64,000 nucleotides of DNA from Magnetococcales bacterium WMHbin3 (lineage in GTDB: Bacteria; Pseudomonadota; Magnetococcia; Magnetococcales; Magnetaquicoccaceae), in assembly GCA_002753185.1 (NCBI GenBank), contig PDZX01000001.1:1-64000 (forward strand), read 5' to 3'. Made by a program: the position numbers and the translations under genes. Shown one piece after another: positions 10,547-18,883 of the stretch. The notes under the pieces were generated by a model that was given only the letters and a program-made list of their open reading frames with translations, was not told where the DNA came from and searched no databases. Position 1 is the first letter of the stretch, and each line of letters begins with the position of its first letter.

Positions 10547-10995
10547 GTCACCTGAATGATTTCGTCGTTGGCGCGGCGGATCTTGTCGATGCTTTCGGTG
10601 ATCTCGCGGGCCGTGTCCGAGGCGCTGACCGTGTTTTTCAGGATTTCGGCCATCTTTTTGGAGATCAGGTTGGTGGCCTCGGCGGTCTGGCGCGCCAGAT
10701 CCTTCACCTCGTTGGCCACCACGGCGAACCCCTTGCCCGCCTCGCCCGCGCCGGCTGCCTCGATGGCGGCGTTGAGGGCCAGCATGTTGGTTTGGCCGGC
10801 GATGTTCTTGATCATCTTGACCGCCTGACCGATCTCCTGGGTGGAGAGGGCCAGCTTTTCGATCACCTGCCCGTTGTTGCGGCTGAATTCGTCCGCCCGT
10901 TTCAACTCATCCTTGGCGTCCTGGACCTTTTCGTACAGTTCCTCCACGAGCTGTTGGGCCTCGTCCAGCGACTGCAGTTTGGGTATTTTGTTCAT
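10525..10995 (-). pseudogene. Truncated soluble chemoreceptor signalling domain
   Basis: The 156-residue product starts at an ATG with AGGA upstream. It has a coiled N-terminus (about 10-50) and then the highly conserved receptor tip ([40 protein letters not shown]), but it stops about 50 residues after the tip. The descending helix bundle is cut short and there is no sensor or membrane segment. Its last 22 bases overlap the end of the portal gene on the other strand, so the 3' end was probably replaced when that DNA arrived. It could still be a small functional MCP-tip protein. Confidence 0.6.
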
Positions 10996-11022
10996 CGGTT
11001 TCCTGTCTTTGGTGCGTTGGGG

Positions 11023-11057
11023 TGGATCCAGCGGGCCATTTCGCTCGGCTGGATCCA
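11023..11057. repeat. Inverted repeat downstream of hemH
   Basis: Ten-base arms TGGATCCAGC and GCTGGATCCA form a perfect stem around a 15-base loop. The repeat sits between the hemH stop and the start of the chemoreceptor fragment on the minus strand. It may act as a weak terminator for hemH. No T-run follows. Confidence 0.4.
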
Positions 11058-11094
11058 TCATACCTTGTTCTGGCGCGTCGAGAAATGGATTTTT

Positions 11095-12105
11095 TCATGT
11101 CATTGTCATCCAACCCGACAATTCCCGGCGCGCCAGTTCCGTCAAGGCATCTCTCCAGGCCGCGCGGTCGTTGAGGCAGGGGGCATGCACGAAGCTTTCG
11201 CCGCCCGCCGCCAGAAAGGTCTTGCGTCCGGCGACCGCGATCTCCTCCAGGGTTTCCAGGCAGTCGGCGGCAAAGCCGGGGCATGCCACGGCCACCTTCC
11301 GGATCCCCTCGCCGGGCAGGGAGGCCAGAACGCTGGCGGTATCGGGGGTTAGCCAGGGTTCCTTGCCGAACCGGGACTGAAAGGTCAGGCGCCATCCCGC
11401 ATCGGGCAGCCCCAGCCTTTCGGCCAGCAGGCGGGCGGTGACGCGGCACTGATCGGCGTAGGGATCCCCCTCGGCCACGAAACGTTGCGGCAGCCCATGG
11501 AACGAAAAGAGCCAGAAGCGATCCCGCGGTTCTTCCACGGCGGCGCGCGCGGCGTCGGCCAGGGCATCGATGTAGGCGGGCTGGTCGAAGAACGGCGGTG
11601 CGAACCGCAGGGTGGGGAGGTGACGCTCCCTGGCGAAGGCGGCATGGACGGCGTCCACGATGGAGGCGGTGGTGGCACAGGAATATTGCGGGAAAAGCGG
11701 CATGACCAGAATCCGTTCGATCCCCACGGCGACCATGGCGCGCAAGGCTGTCCCCAGGGACGGAGCGCCGTAACGCATGCCGATGCCGACCCTGACTTCC
11801 GGCCCAAGCCTCTCCGCGATCCCCTCGGCAAGACGATTGGTAAAATGCAGGAGCGGCGAGATGCCATCGGCGCGCCAGATCTTGCGGTAGAGGGCGGCGG
11901 AACGCGGCGAGCGGGTCGGCAGGATGACCCCGTGCAGCAAGGGCAGCCACATCCAGCGCGGCAGGTCCACCACGCGCCGATCCGAAAGGAATTCCTTCAA
12001 GAAACGCTTTACCGCTTCCGTGTCCGGGGCGTCGGGCGTGCCCAGCTGGGCCAGCAACAGGCCGATGGCAGGGCGGGATGGGGGGGGCGACGTCAGGGTG
12101 CTCAT
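11095..12105 (-). CDS. hemH: Ferrochelatase HemH
   Basis: The product is about 336 residues from the ATG, with AGGAAA 4 bases upstream; a TTG one codon earlier is less likely. Family signatures are visible: LLLAQLGTPDAP at the N-terminus, the VGIGMRYGAPS strand, MPLFPQYSCATTAS, the catalytic-site FSFHGLPQRFV containing the metal-binding His, and the CPGFAADCLETLEEI segment with the conserved acidic residues. It inserts Fe2+ into protoporphyrin IX at the inner membrane, the last step of haem synthesis, needed here for cytochromes such as DsrJ. It is the last ordinary chromosomal gene before the low-GC island begins. Confidence 0.96.
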   Translation of the reverse strand: MSTLTSPPPSRPAIGLLLAQLGTPDAPDTEAVKRFLKEFLSDRRVVDLPRWMWLPLLHGVILPTRSPRSAALYRKIWRADGISPLLHFTNRLAEGIAERLGPEVRVGIGMRYGAPSLGTALRAMVAVGIERILVMPLFPQYSCATTASIVDAVHAAFARERHLPTLRFAPPFFDQPAYIDALADAARAAVEEPRDRFWLFSFHGLPQRFVAEGDPYADQCRVTARLLAERLGLPDAGWRLTFQSRFGKEPWLTPDTASVLASLPGEGIRKVAVACPGFAADCLETLEEIAVAGRKTFLAAGGESFVHAPCLNDRAAWRDALTELARRELSGWMTMT

Positions 12106-12365
12106 CAAATTTCCTATTGTTGTTTTGTCAATATCCGATTCCCTTCTTACTCTACACGCGAAGGACGCTAAAATTGTCTACACTAAAGATTCTTTTAATC
12201 ATTGCTTTATAGATACTTATATTGGTAACAGATTCCGTTTCCAACCAAGGGGTTGCTTACCGACCCTTTTGGCGTGGCTATCGATTGCTCTTACTAGCGT
12301 TTCTCCAATCATGGTACCCAACGATACTTCAATTATTTGTAAGGCAAAATCATTTATTAACAATA
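12106..12365. other. AT-rich spacer at the left edge of the restriction island
   Basis: These 260 bases between hsdR and hemH are distinctly AT-richer than hemH. I see no complete gene. On the minus strand at 12152-12202 a 16-codon open stretch (MIKRIFSVDNFSVLRV, then TAG) looks like the N-terminus of an AAA-ATPase of the sort that accompanies type I restriction loci. If so, it is a remnant. Confidence 0.4.
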
Positions 12366-15300
12366 TCATCTACTCCTATCGGCAGGAATGGACTCATAAA
12401 TTACTTTTGACAGTACGGCAAAAGCCGTATTTTCAAAAGTTTTATCATCCATGTAACGAGTTACAATTTTATCATTCTCGCTCATCCTTTTAATCATCAT
12501 ATCCTCAACCATCTTACGTAGGCCCAATTGGAACTTATCGAAGGGGTTAGCTTGGCGCATTTTGATCACCTGTGGATTATTGGTGGCCTTCTCACGGATT
12601 TGCTCAAAAAACAAACGGTCTTCCTCAGTAAAATTGGTTCCGAACCGATCATTAAGCACGTCGATGATTTCCGACAGAGGAGCCTTGTCATCTTTCGCCT
12701 TGCCTGTTCCTACATCTGTAGGGCTTCTTACGCCATCAGACTCCCCCTCACCAAGGTCGATGCTCCCTGAGGAAATCCGCTCCATCCGATAATATTGCAG
12801 ACCCACCTCATCTCCCAGTTTGACTGTTGCACCGTCCTTTTCCATGTCCAAATGGGGGACAAGGAATCTTCCAAAGCTGTAGAGCATTTCCAGTTCCGGA
12901 TCGGCGTAGGGAATGATTTGACTGAGAAAAGCATAAACGCGCACATAGCCACTCAACTTGTCCCGGAAAGCCAACCGTTGTTCGTCTTCTGTCAAAGCCT
13001 TGAAACGATCCACGGCGGGTTGGAGGTGCAATTGCAGTTGGGCATGGTCCGATTTGGCCTGCTTGTTCGGGGAACGGTAGAATATCCTCGCAAAGGCTCT
13101 CACCTCGCTCCATTGGTAGATCTGCATTCCATCCAATTCATGCTTGAGCTTTTCGAGTTGCGAGGGATCGGACCCCTCTTGGAGACTGGTGGCATCGTAA
13201 TAGGGTTTGAAGGCACGGTAGATGTCCTCCGCCTCGTTCACGAAGTCGAGGACAAAAGGGACTTCCTTGCCGGGTATCATGCGATTGAGGCGCGACAGGG
13301 TCTGTACCGCCTGCACTCCGTCCAACCGCTTGTCCACATACATCGCCATCAGCAAGGGTTGGTCAAAACCAGTCTGATATTTGTTGGCCACCAGCAGCAC
13401 TTGGTAATCCAAAGATGCGAACCGTTCCGGCAATTGGCTCTCACCAATAGGTTTGTTGTTGACAATATCGATATTCATGCCAGGCTCGGTATACTCCAGG
13501 CCGGTATCGAGATCCTTCACCGTGCCGCTGAAGGCGACAAGGGGATGGATATCATCATAGCCGTGTTCATCGATGTATTTCTGGAAGGCAAGCATGTATT
13601 TCACCGCCTGGATACGGGAGGTGGTCACCACCATCGCTTTGGCCCGTCCGCCCAGATGACTCATGACATGGAGCCGGAAGTGTTCTACAATCACTTCGAT
13701 TTTTTGGGAAATGTTAGTGGGGTGCATTACCAAAAACTTTGCCAAGGCACGCGCAGCCTTTTTTTTGGGCAGGTCTGGATCATCTTCGACCGCCTTTATC
13801 AATTTGAAATAGGTCTTGTAGGTGGTGTAGTTGCGGACTACGTCGAGAATAAAACCCTCCTCAATGGCCTGCCGCATACTATAAAGATGGAACGGCACAG
13901 GTGTACCGCTGGTTCCGGGGCGACCGAACAACTCCAGGGTCTTTCCCTTGGGTGTGGCAGTAAAGGCAAAAAAGCTGAGATTGGGCTGACGTCCTCTGGA
14001 TTGCATCACTTGGTTGATGCGATCTTCCCAGTCGGGATCTTCTTCGGAATTGGCGGTATCGGTAGCAGTTCCGAGGATCTCCTTTAATTCGCGGGCGGTC
14101 TCGCCGGTTTGCGATGAGTGGGCCTCGTCCACGATGACCGCATAGCTGCGGTTGCCGATTTCCGCTTCCCAAGCCCGTGCCTGGGTGCGTTCTTCCTCAT
14201 TGGGGTTGTCCAGTTTGTTGACCCCGGCTGCGTGCAGCAACCCCCGCAACACGAAGGGGAATTTTTGCAGGGTTGTCACCACGATCTTGGTGCCGTCGAT
14301 GAGGGCTTTTGCCAGTTGTTTGGAGTCCCGGTCGATGGCCTTGACCATCCCTTGGGCGTGTTCGATCTGGTAGATGGCGTCTTGCAACTGACGGTCAAGA
14401 ACCTGTCGGTCGGTGATGACGATGACGCAATCATAAATTTTCCGGTCATCAGCACCATGCAAGCCGGCCAGGCGATGGGAAAGCCAGGAGATACTGTTGG
14501 TCTTGCCGCTGCCCGCCGAGTGCTGGATCAGGTAGTTTTGCCCCGTGCCTTCCGCTCTCGCAGCCTGGATCAGCTTGCGTACCGCGTCCAACTGATGAAA
14601 GCGGGGAAAGATCATCGTCTCCTTACTGATGATGCGTTGCCCCCCTTGGCCATCGTCTCGTTTTTCGTCTTTCTTCTCAATGAACAAAAAATGGCCAAGT
14701 ATGTCGAGAAAGCTGTCTCTGGCCAACACTTCTTGCCACAGATAGCCGGTGCGATAGCCGGAAGGGTGCTGGGGATTGCCTGCACCGCACCGAATGGTGC
14801 CCGGATGACTGCCACGGTTGAATGGAAGAAAAAAAGTTGTGACCCCAGAAAGAAGGGTAGCCATATGGATTTCATCAGGATCAGCGGCAAAGTGGACTAA
14901 CGCCCGCTTTTTAAAATCGAACAGCGGCGCACGGGGGTTGCGATCCTTTTTGTACTGCTGAATGGCATTGCGCCAGCTTTGGCCAGTGCCTGGGTTCTTC
15001 AGTTCGCAGGTGGCCACAGGCAGACCGTTGACGGCAAAGACCAAATCAATGGTGCTGTGATCGTCTGGGTGACAAGGAACCTGCCGGGTGACGGTAAGGC
15101 GGTTTTGATCATAGAGTGCCTGGACCTCCAGGTTCAGGCCATGGGCGGGCTTGAAGTAGGCCAATCGAAACGTCTTGCCATAGAACTTGAACCCTTGGCG
15201 CAGCACATGAAGTGACCCCTTGATTCCCAGTTCCTTGACCAGAGCCGTGAGCAACATGCTTTCCAGCCCTGGTCCATGCAGGGCGCGCATTTCCTGCCAA

Positions 15301-15455
15301 AGCTTGGGTTGGGTTGCCTCAATAAAGGCATATACCTGGACAGGAAAAAGTGCCCGGTCATGATCCCATTCGACGTTGGTGCCTGGTCGCCAGCCCCCTG
15401 CCAGAAGCATCTGTTCCACGTTGGATTCAAAGGCATTTTCGGTGGTCTGGGACAT
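12366..15455 (-). CDS. hsdR: Type I restriction enzyme R subunit HsdR
   Basis: The protein has 1029 residues, a normal length. The N-terminal nuclease core is present (LVFAVNGLPVATCELKNP, with the Asp and ELK catalytic residues at about 155-175). The helicase motor follows, with Walker A HSAGSGKTNSISW (about 315), the DEAH box VIVDEAHSSQTG (about 440), FAFTATPKG and the C-terminal helicase domain (NKYQTGFDQPLL, QTLSRLNRM). A helical C-terminal domain would contact the methylase. It translocates and cleaves DNA lacking the HsdM/HsdS methylation. AGGAAA precedes the ATG. It is the last gene of the island operon, 9 bases after the FRG gene. Confidence 0.95.
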   Translation of the reverse strand: MSQTTENAFESNVEQMLLAGGWRPGTNVEWDHDRALFPVQVYAFIEATQPKLWQEMRALHGPGLESMLLTALVKELGIKGSLHVLRQGFKFYGKTFRLAYFKPAHGLNLEVQALYDQNRLTVTRQVPCHPDDHSTIDLVFAVNGLPVATCELKNPGTGQSWRNAIQQYKKDRNPRAPLFDFKKRALVHFAADPDEIHMATLLSGVTTFFLPFNRGSHPGTIRCGAGNPQHPSGYRTGYLWQEVLARDSFLDILGHFLFIEKKDEKRDDGQGGQRIISKETMIFPRFHQLDAVRKLIQAARAEGTGQNYLIQHSAGSGKTNSISWLSHRLAGLHGADDRKIYDCVIVITDRQVLDRQLQDAIYQIEHAQGMVKAIDRDSKQLAKALIDGTKIVVTTLQKFPFVLRGLLHAAGVNKLDNPNEEERTQARAWEAEIGNRSYAVIVDEAHSSQTGETARELKEILGTATDTANSEEDPDWEDRINQVMQSRGRQPNLSFFAFTATPKGKTLELFGRPGTSGTPVPFHLYSMRQAIEEGFILDVVRNYTTYKTYFKLIKAVEDDPDLPKKKAARALAKFLVMHPTNISQKIEVIVEHFRLHVMSHLGGRAKAMVVTTSRIQAVKYMLAFQKYIDEHGYDDIHPLVAFSGTVKDLDTGLEYTEPGMNIDIVNNKPIGESQLPERFASLDYQVLLVANKYQTGFDQPLLMAMYVDKRLDGVQAVQTLSRLNRMIPGKEVPFVLDFVNEAEDIYRAFKPYYDATSLQEGSDPSQLEKLKHELDGMQIYQWSEVRAFARIFYRSPNKQAKSDHAQLQLHLQPAVDRFKALTEDEQRLAFRDKLSGYVRVYAFLSQIIPYADPELEMLYSFGRFLVPHLDMEKDGATVKLGDEVGLQYYRMERISSGSIDLGEGESDGVRSPTDVGTGKAKDDKAPLSEIIDVLNDRFGTNFTEEDRLFFEQIREKATNNPQVIKMRQANPFDKFQLGLRKMVEDMMIKRMSENDKIVTRYMDDKTFENTAFAVLSKVIYESIPADRSR

Positions 15456-15464
15456 GGGTTTTTC

Positions 15465-16484
15465 CTAAACGCTGCCGTTGATCTCGAACACCCGGTATTT
15501 CAGCCATTTGGCAATACCGTCCAGGTCCGGGAATAACTGTTTGTCGAACACCCCGTACTGATCCAGGCGACGGCGAATATCGTCATGGGCCGCCTGTTTG
15601 ATCACCAACTCCAGGAAGTCTTTTTCCTCAAGGGGCTGCATGGGCTGATGACAGGCCAGGAGGACGCCATCCTGGGCACGAATCCGGGGGGAGACATGGG
15701 GCGGGTCGTAGATAACGTTGCCAGTGATATCGAATGGGGAAAGATCGGTATCAGTTTTGGAGTGACTTTTTGCCTCTTGTTTCGGTTCCACTTTGGTGGA
15801 CTCACTCTCCGGCTCATCATCCAAAAACGCTCCGTAGCCTTCTCCTGAACCGTCATCATTACCTACACCTGAACCATATCCAGCCCCTGATCCGGAACCA
15901 TCACCATGCCCGGCTCCTGATCCAGAGCCACTTCCATCTCCAGAACTATCATCATAACCTCTCCCGGAACCATACCTCTCCCCTGATCCAGAGCCATCCA
16001 CCTCGCCAGCACTATCAAATCGTCGCCGTCTCAAATCGCTGTATTTGGCAGGTTCGCTGATCAGTACATAAACGGCACTGTCCAAGGGTTTACCGTCCGC
16101 GCCTTTTTTGGTCTCACGCGTGGCAAAATAAAGCGCCACCAGGGGGTTGGTGGTCCAATCCATTAAACGAGTGGGCAGACCGTGGTGCTGGGCGATAGCC
16201 AACGCTTCCCAATCATTACGGGGCAGATGGGAGACGTATGTGAGCAAATGATTGCTGAAAGTCTCCAGGACGTCCCGTTCAAGAAAATGGCGATCTTCGG
16301 GGCTGCGGCTATTCAATCGGTGGTAACGACCTATGGATGGTTTCAAGTCATAACCTTGATCCACCCTTTTGCTCTGCCCTCGGAAATAGTGGCGGATGGG
16401 ATTGCTATTGCGCTGTTTGCTGCCCACCTCATCCCGGACGATGCGCAGGTATTCCCCGAAGTTTTCAATTTCATATTCATTCAT
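15465..16484 (-). CDS. FRG-domain protein with an acidic Gly/Ser-rich insertion
   Basis: The protein has 339 residues. The N-terminal half is a FRG domain (named for its Phe-Arg-Gly motif): [10 protein letters not shown] at about 32-41 and the block [24 protein letters not shown] at about 100-125. Residues of about 155-225 are a low-complexity stretch of Gly, Ser, Asp and Tyr (repeated GSGSG, GYGSG, DGSGEG), encoded by degenerate tandem repeats around 15840-16010. An ordinary-looking C-terminal domain (about 250-339) follows. FRG proteins recur in defence islands, but I know of no firmly established activity. The position just before hsdR suggests an accessory defence role. Confidence 0.75.
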   Translation of the reverse strand: MNEYEIENFGEYLRIVRDEVGSKQRNSNPIRHYFRGQSKRVDQGYDLKPSIGRYHRLNSRSPEDRHFLERDVLETFSNHLLTYVSHLPRNDWEALAIAQHHGLPTRLMDWTTNPLVALYFATRETKKGADGKPLDSAVYVLISEPAKYSDLRRRRFDSAGEVDGSGSGERYGSGRGYDDSSGDGSGSGSGAGHGDGSGSGAGYGSGVGNDDGSGEGYGAFLDDEPESESTKVEPKQEAKSHSKTDTDLSPFDITGNVIYDPPHVSPRIRAQDGVLLACHQPMQPLEEKDFLELVIKQAAHDDIRRRLDQYGVFDKQLFPDLDGIAKWLKYRVFEINGSV

Positions 16485-16492
16485 ATCTTTTA

Positions 16493-16518
16493 GTTATACA
16501 ATCAATCTTGTCATTGAT
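16493..16518 (-). promoter_or_regulatory. Palindrome next to a candidate -10 upstream of the FRG gene
   Basis: ATCAAT and ATTGAT arms, 6 bases apart (16501-16518), lie directly upstream of a minus-strand TATAAC (16498-16493), a few bases before the FRG start. No clear -35 is seen. It suggests that FRG-hsdR can be transcribed separately from hsdM-hsdS under repressor control. Confidence 0.3.
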
Positions 16519-16550
16519 AGAGGTGGTTGAATATGCGGTGCAGGGAAAAA

Positions 16551-16763
16551 TCACGCCACTTTCCCAAGTTCCATGGTCAAACTTTGTAATGTGTTTCTAT
16601 CCTGGGATTTTTTTGATGCATCCAGAATTTCGATGCCCACCATCCGGCCATGGGCATCATAGTCAAGAATGATACCATCCGCCACCTCTTCGCTGCTTTC
16701 GATATCACCCTGGGTCAAATCCAGGTAGATGGTATCCGATTGGGCGTCCACTCTCACACGCAT
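16551..16763 (-). CDS. DUF2283 family small protein
   Basis: The protein has 70 residues. The sequence follows the DUF2283 pattern: a YDAQSDTIYLDL-like start (here VDAQSDTIYLDLTQ), then VADGIILDYDAHGRMVGIEILDAS. These small beta-rich proteins are usually encoded right after a DUF4258 gene, as here, where the two overlap by 10 bases. The pair behaves like a toxin-antitoxin unit in layout, and DUF2283 would be the antitoxin, but this has not been shown to my knowledge. It is embedded between hsdS and the FRG gene. Confidence 0.75.
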   Translation of the reverse strand: MRVRVDAQSDTIYLDLTQGDIESSEEVADGIILDYDAHGRMVGIEILDASKKSQDRNTLQSLTMELGKVA

Positions 16764-16984
16764 GGTTTTCTCCTGTCAAAGTAGGCCGTAATGACATATT
16801 CGGGATCGTCCTGCCGCACCACGACGCGCAGCATCTTGCCCCGTTCGGGGAAACAGGCCAAAAGGGAAAGCTTGTCTCCCCGCTGTTCCATCTCTTCTGA
16901 CGCAGATATCACCCGCTCAATCCACGCCTTTTCAAGACCTCGGCGCACGATTTGAAATTCCGCATGTGGATCGTAGCGGATCAT
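16754..16984 (-). CDS. DUF4258 family small protein
   Basis: The protein has 76 residues. It matches DUF4258 by the initial HAEFQIVRRGLEKAWIERVI helix, a central RGDKLSLLACFP segment and the C-terminal strand RVVVRQDDPEYVITAYFDRR. The fold is related to BrnT/RelE-like toxins, so it may be the toxin of a pair with DUF2283. Its ATG overlaps the hsdS stop (ATGA) and its end overlaps the DUF2283 start, so all three genes are translationally coupled within the restriction operon. Confidence 0.75.
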   Translation of the reverse strand: MIRYDPHAEFQIVRRGLEKAWIERVISASEEMEQRGDKLSLLACFPERGKMLRVVVRQDDPEYVITAYFDRRKPCV

Positions 16985-18333
16985 GCTGCCTGCTCACGCA
17001 CATCAATCTTGCCGGTGACGGCAGCAGTGATCAGGGCAGTGCGGTATTCCTGCAACCGGGTGATGGCTGTTTTCACCTTTTCTGTCAGGCGATCCAGCTT
17101 GGCGGTTTCGCGGTCGAGGTAGGTAGCGATGACGGTTTGTTCAACCTCGGCTGGCAATGCCACCACAATATTTAAAAAAGCGTCCTGAGATAAATTTTTC
17201 ATGCTACCGCTTGTTCCGGTTGCTAATACCCCATTCAAGCATGACAACCCATGAGAGGTAACCAAGTACCATGCGAATTTTCCATGCATTGCCTTGTGCT
17301 TACTAAATTGTGCGATCCAAAGACGATCAGGCAGGTATAGAGTTGGGTGGTCAATCTCAACATAGCCGCAGTTACCAACAAGATCTGGGGTGTTCATCCT
17401 GCTAATAATCAAGCTATTCTCTGTAACTGGACATATTACTCTGCCTAATTCATCGTCAAGAACTTTTTTATTTTCTTCTGGATGAAAATAATTCCCATGG
17501 ACACAGCTGGTTTTCAGTATTCCCATCAAACCATCTTTAACAGGAATATTTTCTGAATTGACGCTGACTCCCGAGTAAAGACGAGGAAACTTGAATTTTA
17601 GCGGAATGATCTCCCACCCTTCCGGCACCTCACCCAGCCAGTCGATGCCGGAATCCTTAAAGCGGGTGTGCGGTTCCAGCCCGAATTCCCTGGCAGCATC
17701 GGGGGGCAGACCACGGGTGACGGTGCGGGCAACCAAAGCCGTGCGCTTCTCTTTGAGGCGGGCAATCAACTCACGCTTTTTCTGCATCAACAAATCAATG
17801 CGCCCGGTCTGCCGGTCCAGGAAATCGGCGATGGCGGTTTGTTCGGGGCGGGGAGGAACCGGAAGTCGGCAATTGCCAATGAAATTCCAGTTTGCCCGGG
17901 GCATTTTGGAACCATAGGTTGACGAGTCAACAAGGTTCACAAACCCATCTGCCAACATCCAGTAAAGAAGGGCTCGGCGGTCAAAGTTTTTTCCTTCTAT
18001 CACCAACAACTCAGTTGAACACAGACCGGGAAAATCTGGGTTGCAGGCTTTTGCCAAATAGGGGCGAAGCTTTCCAAAAAGCGTATGCTCTGCTTGAAAG
18101 CTATGAGCAATCCCGGTTGGCGCAACATCAGGATCAATCGATAGCAATTTTCCTGTCCACGATTCTATATTTTCTAATCCGATGTATGGCAAAGGATTGG
18201 CGTCGTCAGCTTCAACCTTCTTGTCCGACAATTGCGAAGCCATTTTGAGCCGCTTCACATCCCAATGCTCCGGCACCTCGCCCAGCCATGGCACGCCGCT
18301 GGCCTTATAGCAAGGATAGGGCTTCCTATTCAC
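16981..18333 (-). CDS. hsdS: Type I restriction-modification specificity subunit HsdS
   Basis: The protein has 450 residues with the typical two-fold layout. Each half begins with WLGEVPEHWDVKRLK-like or WLGEVPEGWEIIPLK text (residues about 15 and 230) and a target-recognition domain. Each half then has a conserved long helix (QTAIADFLDRQTGRIDLLMQ at about 165 and QTVIATYLDRETAKLDRLTE at about 395). The two TRDs read half-sites of a bipartite DNA target for HsdM methylation and HsdR cleavage. The TRDs are AT-richer than the helices, usual for exchanged recognition domains. The gene overlaps the small upstream gene by ATGA. Confidence 0.94.
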   Translation of the reverse strand: MNRKPYPCYKASGVPWLGEVPEHWDVKRLKMASQLSDKKVEADDANPLPYIGLENIESWTGKLLSIDPDVAPTGIAHSFQAEHTLFGKLRPYLAKACNPDFPGLCSTELLVIEGKNFDRRALLYWMLADGFVNLVDSSTYGSKMPRANWNFIGNCRLPVPPRPEQTAIADFLDRQTGRIDLLMQKKRELIARLKEKRTALVARTVTRGLPPDAAREFGLEPHTRFKDSGIDWLGEVPEGWEIIPLKFKFPRLYSGVSVNSENIPVKDGLMGILKTSCVHGNYFHPEENKKVLDDELGRVICPVTENSLIISRMNTPDLVGNCGYVEIDHPTLYLPDRLWIAQFSKHKAMHGKFAWYLVTSHGLSCLNGVLATGTSGSMKNLSQDAFLNIVVALPAEVEQTVIATYLDRETAKLDRLTEKVKTAITRLQEYRTALITAAVTGKIDVREQAA

Positions 18334-18491
18334 CGAAGGACTCCCTTCGACTCTAAAACCTGTTTTACCGCCTCCAAGGTCTTTAAAGTCGGAGTGGCGG
18401 CAGTTGTCAAGAATTCCTTGACAACTTGTCCATCGATTTCCGGTTGGGACGTCCAGGCTGACATCTCCATGGCAGACATATAAATTGTCAT
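18330..18491 (-). CDS. 53-residue protein between orf131 and hsdS, unknown
   Basis: A short acidic, helix-prone protein (MTIYMSAMEMSAWTS..., ending KQVLESKGVLR). I chose the ATG that overlaps the previous stop (ATGA). Its own stop overlaps the hsdS start in the same way, which is strong layout evidence that it is translated. I do not recognise it. By size and position it could be a chaperone-like or inhibitor peptide for a neighbour. Confidence 0.5.
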   Translation of the reverse strand: MTIYMSAMEMSAWTSQPEIDGQVVKEFLTTAATPTLKTLEAVKQVLESKGVLR

Positions 18492-18883
18492 CGTTCTACC
18501 CCCACCTGACTGGCAGTTGCTTGGTAGAGCCAACCACGCTCGACAGCCATGTCCCGTAACAGTTTGGCCTTAGCCTTGGTCTCGCCATTGGTGAAGTCGG
18601 AAAAATCTATGACTGCATGTTCTGGGTAAGGCGTGGGATCAGGACGGGTCGGCAGGGATAGTGATCTGCACTCCCCTACCGTAATCCCCATGATACCCAT
18701 GGAAGAGCAGTTTGGACGGCGATTGTGATATACCCAAGCGTTCTCGGGTTTGATGAGATCGCCGTTGTAGGTCGAGAGTAATTTTTTATCCTTGGGCGTG
18801 GGGCTGAAAGCTGAGGAGATCACCCGTCCACCCTGGACGAAGTTTGGATGGATCTGTCGCAGGAGCACGGTTTCATCCTTCAT
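18488..18883 (-). CDS. 131-residue protein of the restriction island, unknown
   Basis: The ATG follows a GGGGAG site and overlaps the previous stop by ATGA. The sequence starts MKDETVLLRQIHPNFVQGGR and has a basic, Pro- and Asn-containing middle (SSAFSPTPKDKKLLSTYNGD, VYHNRRPN). It is soluble, without membrane segments. I do not recognise the family. The opening, which leads into a VSSAFSP-like element, recalls small proteins found beside restriction genes. It pairs with the 376-residue gene in front of it. Confidence 0.6.
   Translation of the reverse strand: MKDETVLLRQIHPNFVQGGRVISSAFSPTPKDKKLLSTYNGDLIKPENAWVYHNRRPNCSSMGIMGITVGECRSLSLPTRPDPTPYPEHAVIDFSDFTNGETKAKAKLLRDMAVERGWLYQATASQVGVER

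Noticed and set aside
12218-12313. 31-codon minus-strand frame after hsdR
   Set aside because: Too short, with no family text or ribosome-binding site.
15840-16010. Tandem-like repeats that could suggest a CRISPR array
   Set aside because: The units are degenerate codon repeats of Gly/Ser/Asp inside the FRG reading frame, without regular spacers, and no cas genes are present.
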